Part shown: positions 50,821 through 50,911 of the stretch, piece by piece
Numbering within the stretch: position 1 is the stretch's first letter
Layout of the letters: each line of letters starts with the position of its first letter
NCBI GenBank assembly: GCA_012026795.1
Contig: VEPM01000030.1
Span: forward strand, 1 to 50,911
DNA length: 50,911 bases
DNA from: Candidatus Methanoperedens sp.
GTDB taxonomy: Archaea > Halobacteriota > Methanosarcinia > Methanosarcinales > Methanoperedenaceae
Direction: 5' to 3'
Notes under the pieces: generated by a model
Told to the model about the DNA's origin: nothing
The model's input: only the letters and a program-made list of their open reading frames with translations
Databases searched by the model: none
Translations under genes and position numbers: made by a program

Positions 50821-50911
50821 TCACCTCAATACTTCTATTCCTGCAATCTCATGCACCTGTTTAAAATCCTCTCCCCTGTATCTAATACACAACTCCGAGC
50901 CCACGAGACAA
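50821..50911 (-). CDS. partial gene end at the window edge
   Basis: A minus-strand frame enters from the right edge and stops at TGA 50821-50823. The 29 visible residues (CLVGSELCIRYRGEDFKQVHE, then IAGIEVLR) look like ordinary protein, but the family is not recognised. The gap 50635-50820 is A/T-rich and shows nothing else that I can support. Confidence 0.42.
   Translation of the reverse strand, partial: CLVGSELCIRYRGEDFKQVHEIAGIEVLR

Noticed and set aside
1-50911. tRNA, rRNA and CRISPR arrays
   Set aside because: No cloverleaf-like sequence with a TTCGA-type arm, no rRNA stretch and no regularly spaced direct repeats of CRISPR length were found by eye; a covariance-model search would be decisive.

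Overview
The window looks like chromosomal DNA of a methanogen-related euryarchaeon. It carries an archaeal histone, Orc1/Cdc6, FtsZ with a small ribbon-helix-helix partner, diphthine synthase, Trm5, coenzyme F420 ligase CofE, a two-gene SMS-type Fe-S assembly system and a CbiMNQO-type cobalt importer. Together these point to the Methanosarcinales/ANME area; 'Candidatus Methanoperedens' is my best guess, but that is inference, because no rRNA, mcr or other decisive marker is present.

Region 1 (224-19936, all minus strand) is the most unusual part. It is a ~20 kb accessory island with two pairs of 2-hydroxyacyl-CoA dehydratase/benzoyl-CoA reductase-like Fe-S proteins, four SsuA/NMT1-like substrate-binding proteins, three SsuC-like permeases, two SsuB-like ATPases, two paralogous radical SAM proteins with an atypical C-X8-C-X2-C motif, two small PNPOx-like flavoprotein candidates, a TusA-like protein and a LUD-domain protein. 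It also holds two decayed genes: an activator ATPase of the BadF/HgdC family reduced to less than half its length, and a PK_C-like protein. Each of its four transcription units is preceded by the same ungapped 35-bp box directly upstream of a TATA-like element, so the units look like one regulon. I read it as import of an unknown compound followed by low-potential reductive chemistry; the substrate cannot be told from sequence.

Region 2 (20-28.8 kb): a transposase relic, histone, Orc1/Cdc6, SmsC-SmsB, a membrane acyltransferase-like protein, a nitroreductase, a small Cys-rich protein, and a Cache-HAMP sensor that ends right after its HAMP domain. Region 3 (27.6-33.9 kb, minus): class I aldolase, CofE, ThiC and a tight folP-metV-metF-thiC operon; a degenerate GxxExxY element with near-perfect terminal inverted repeats sits at the end of thiC and supplies its last codons. 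Region 4 (34.1-42.3 kb): a CdrS-like RHH gene and ftsZ behind a striking 11-12-bp repeat array, then ilvD, phzF-like, two methyltransferases, chorismate mutase, trm5, dphB and two very small genes. Region 5 (42.4-50.9 kb): a polysaccharide deacetylase, a lipoprotein, a TnpB remnant, a Cys/Met-metabolism PLP enzyme, and a DtxR-type regulator heading cbiQ-cbiO-cbiM-cbiN-like. I found no tRNA, rRNA or CRISPR array. Functions are from motif recognition by eye; no database search was possible.
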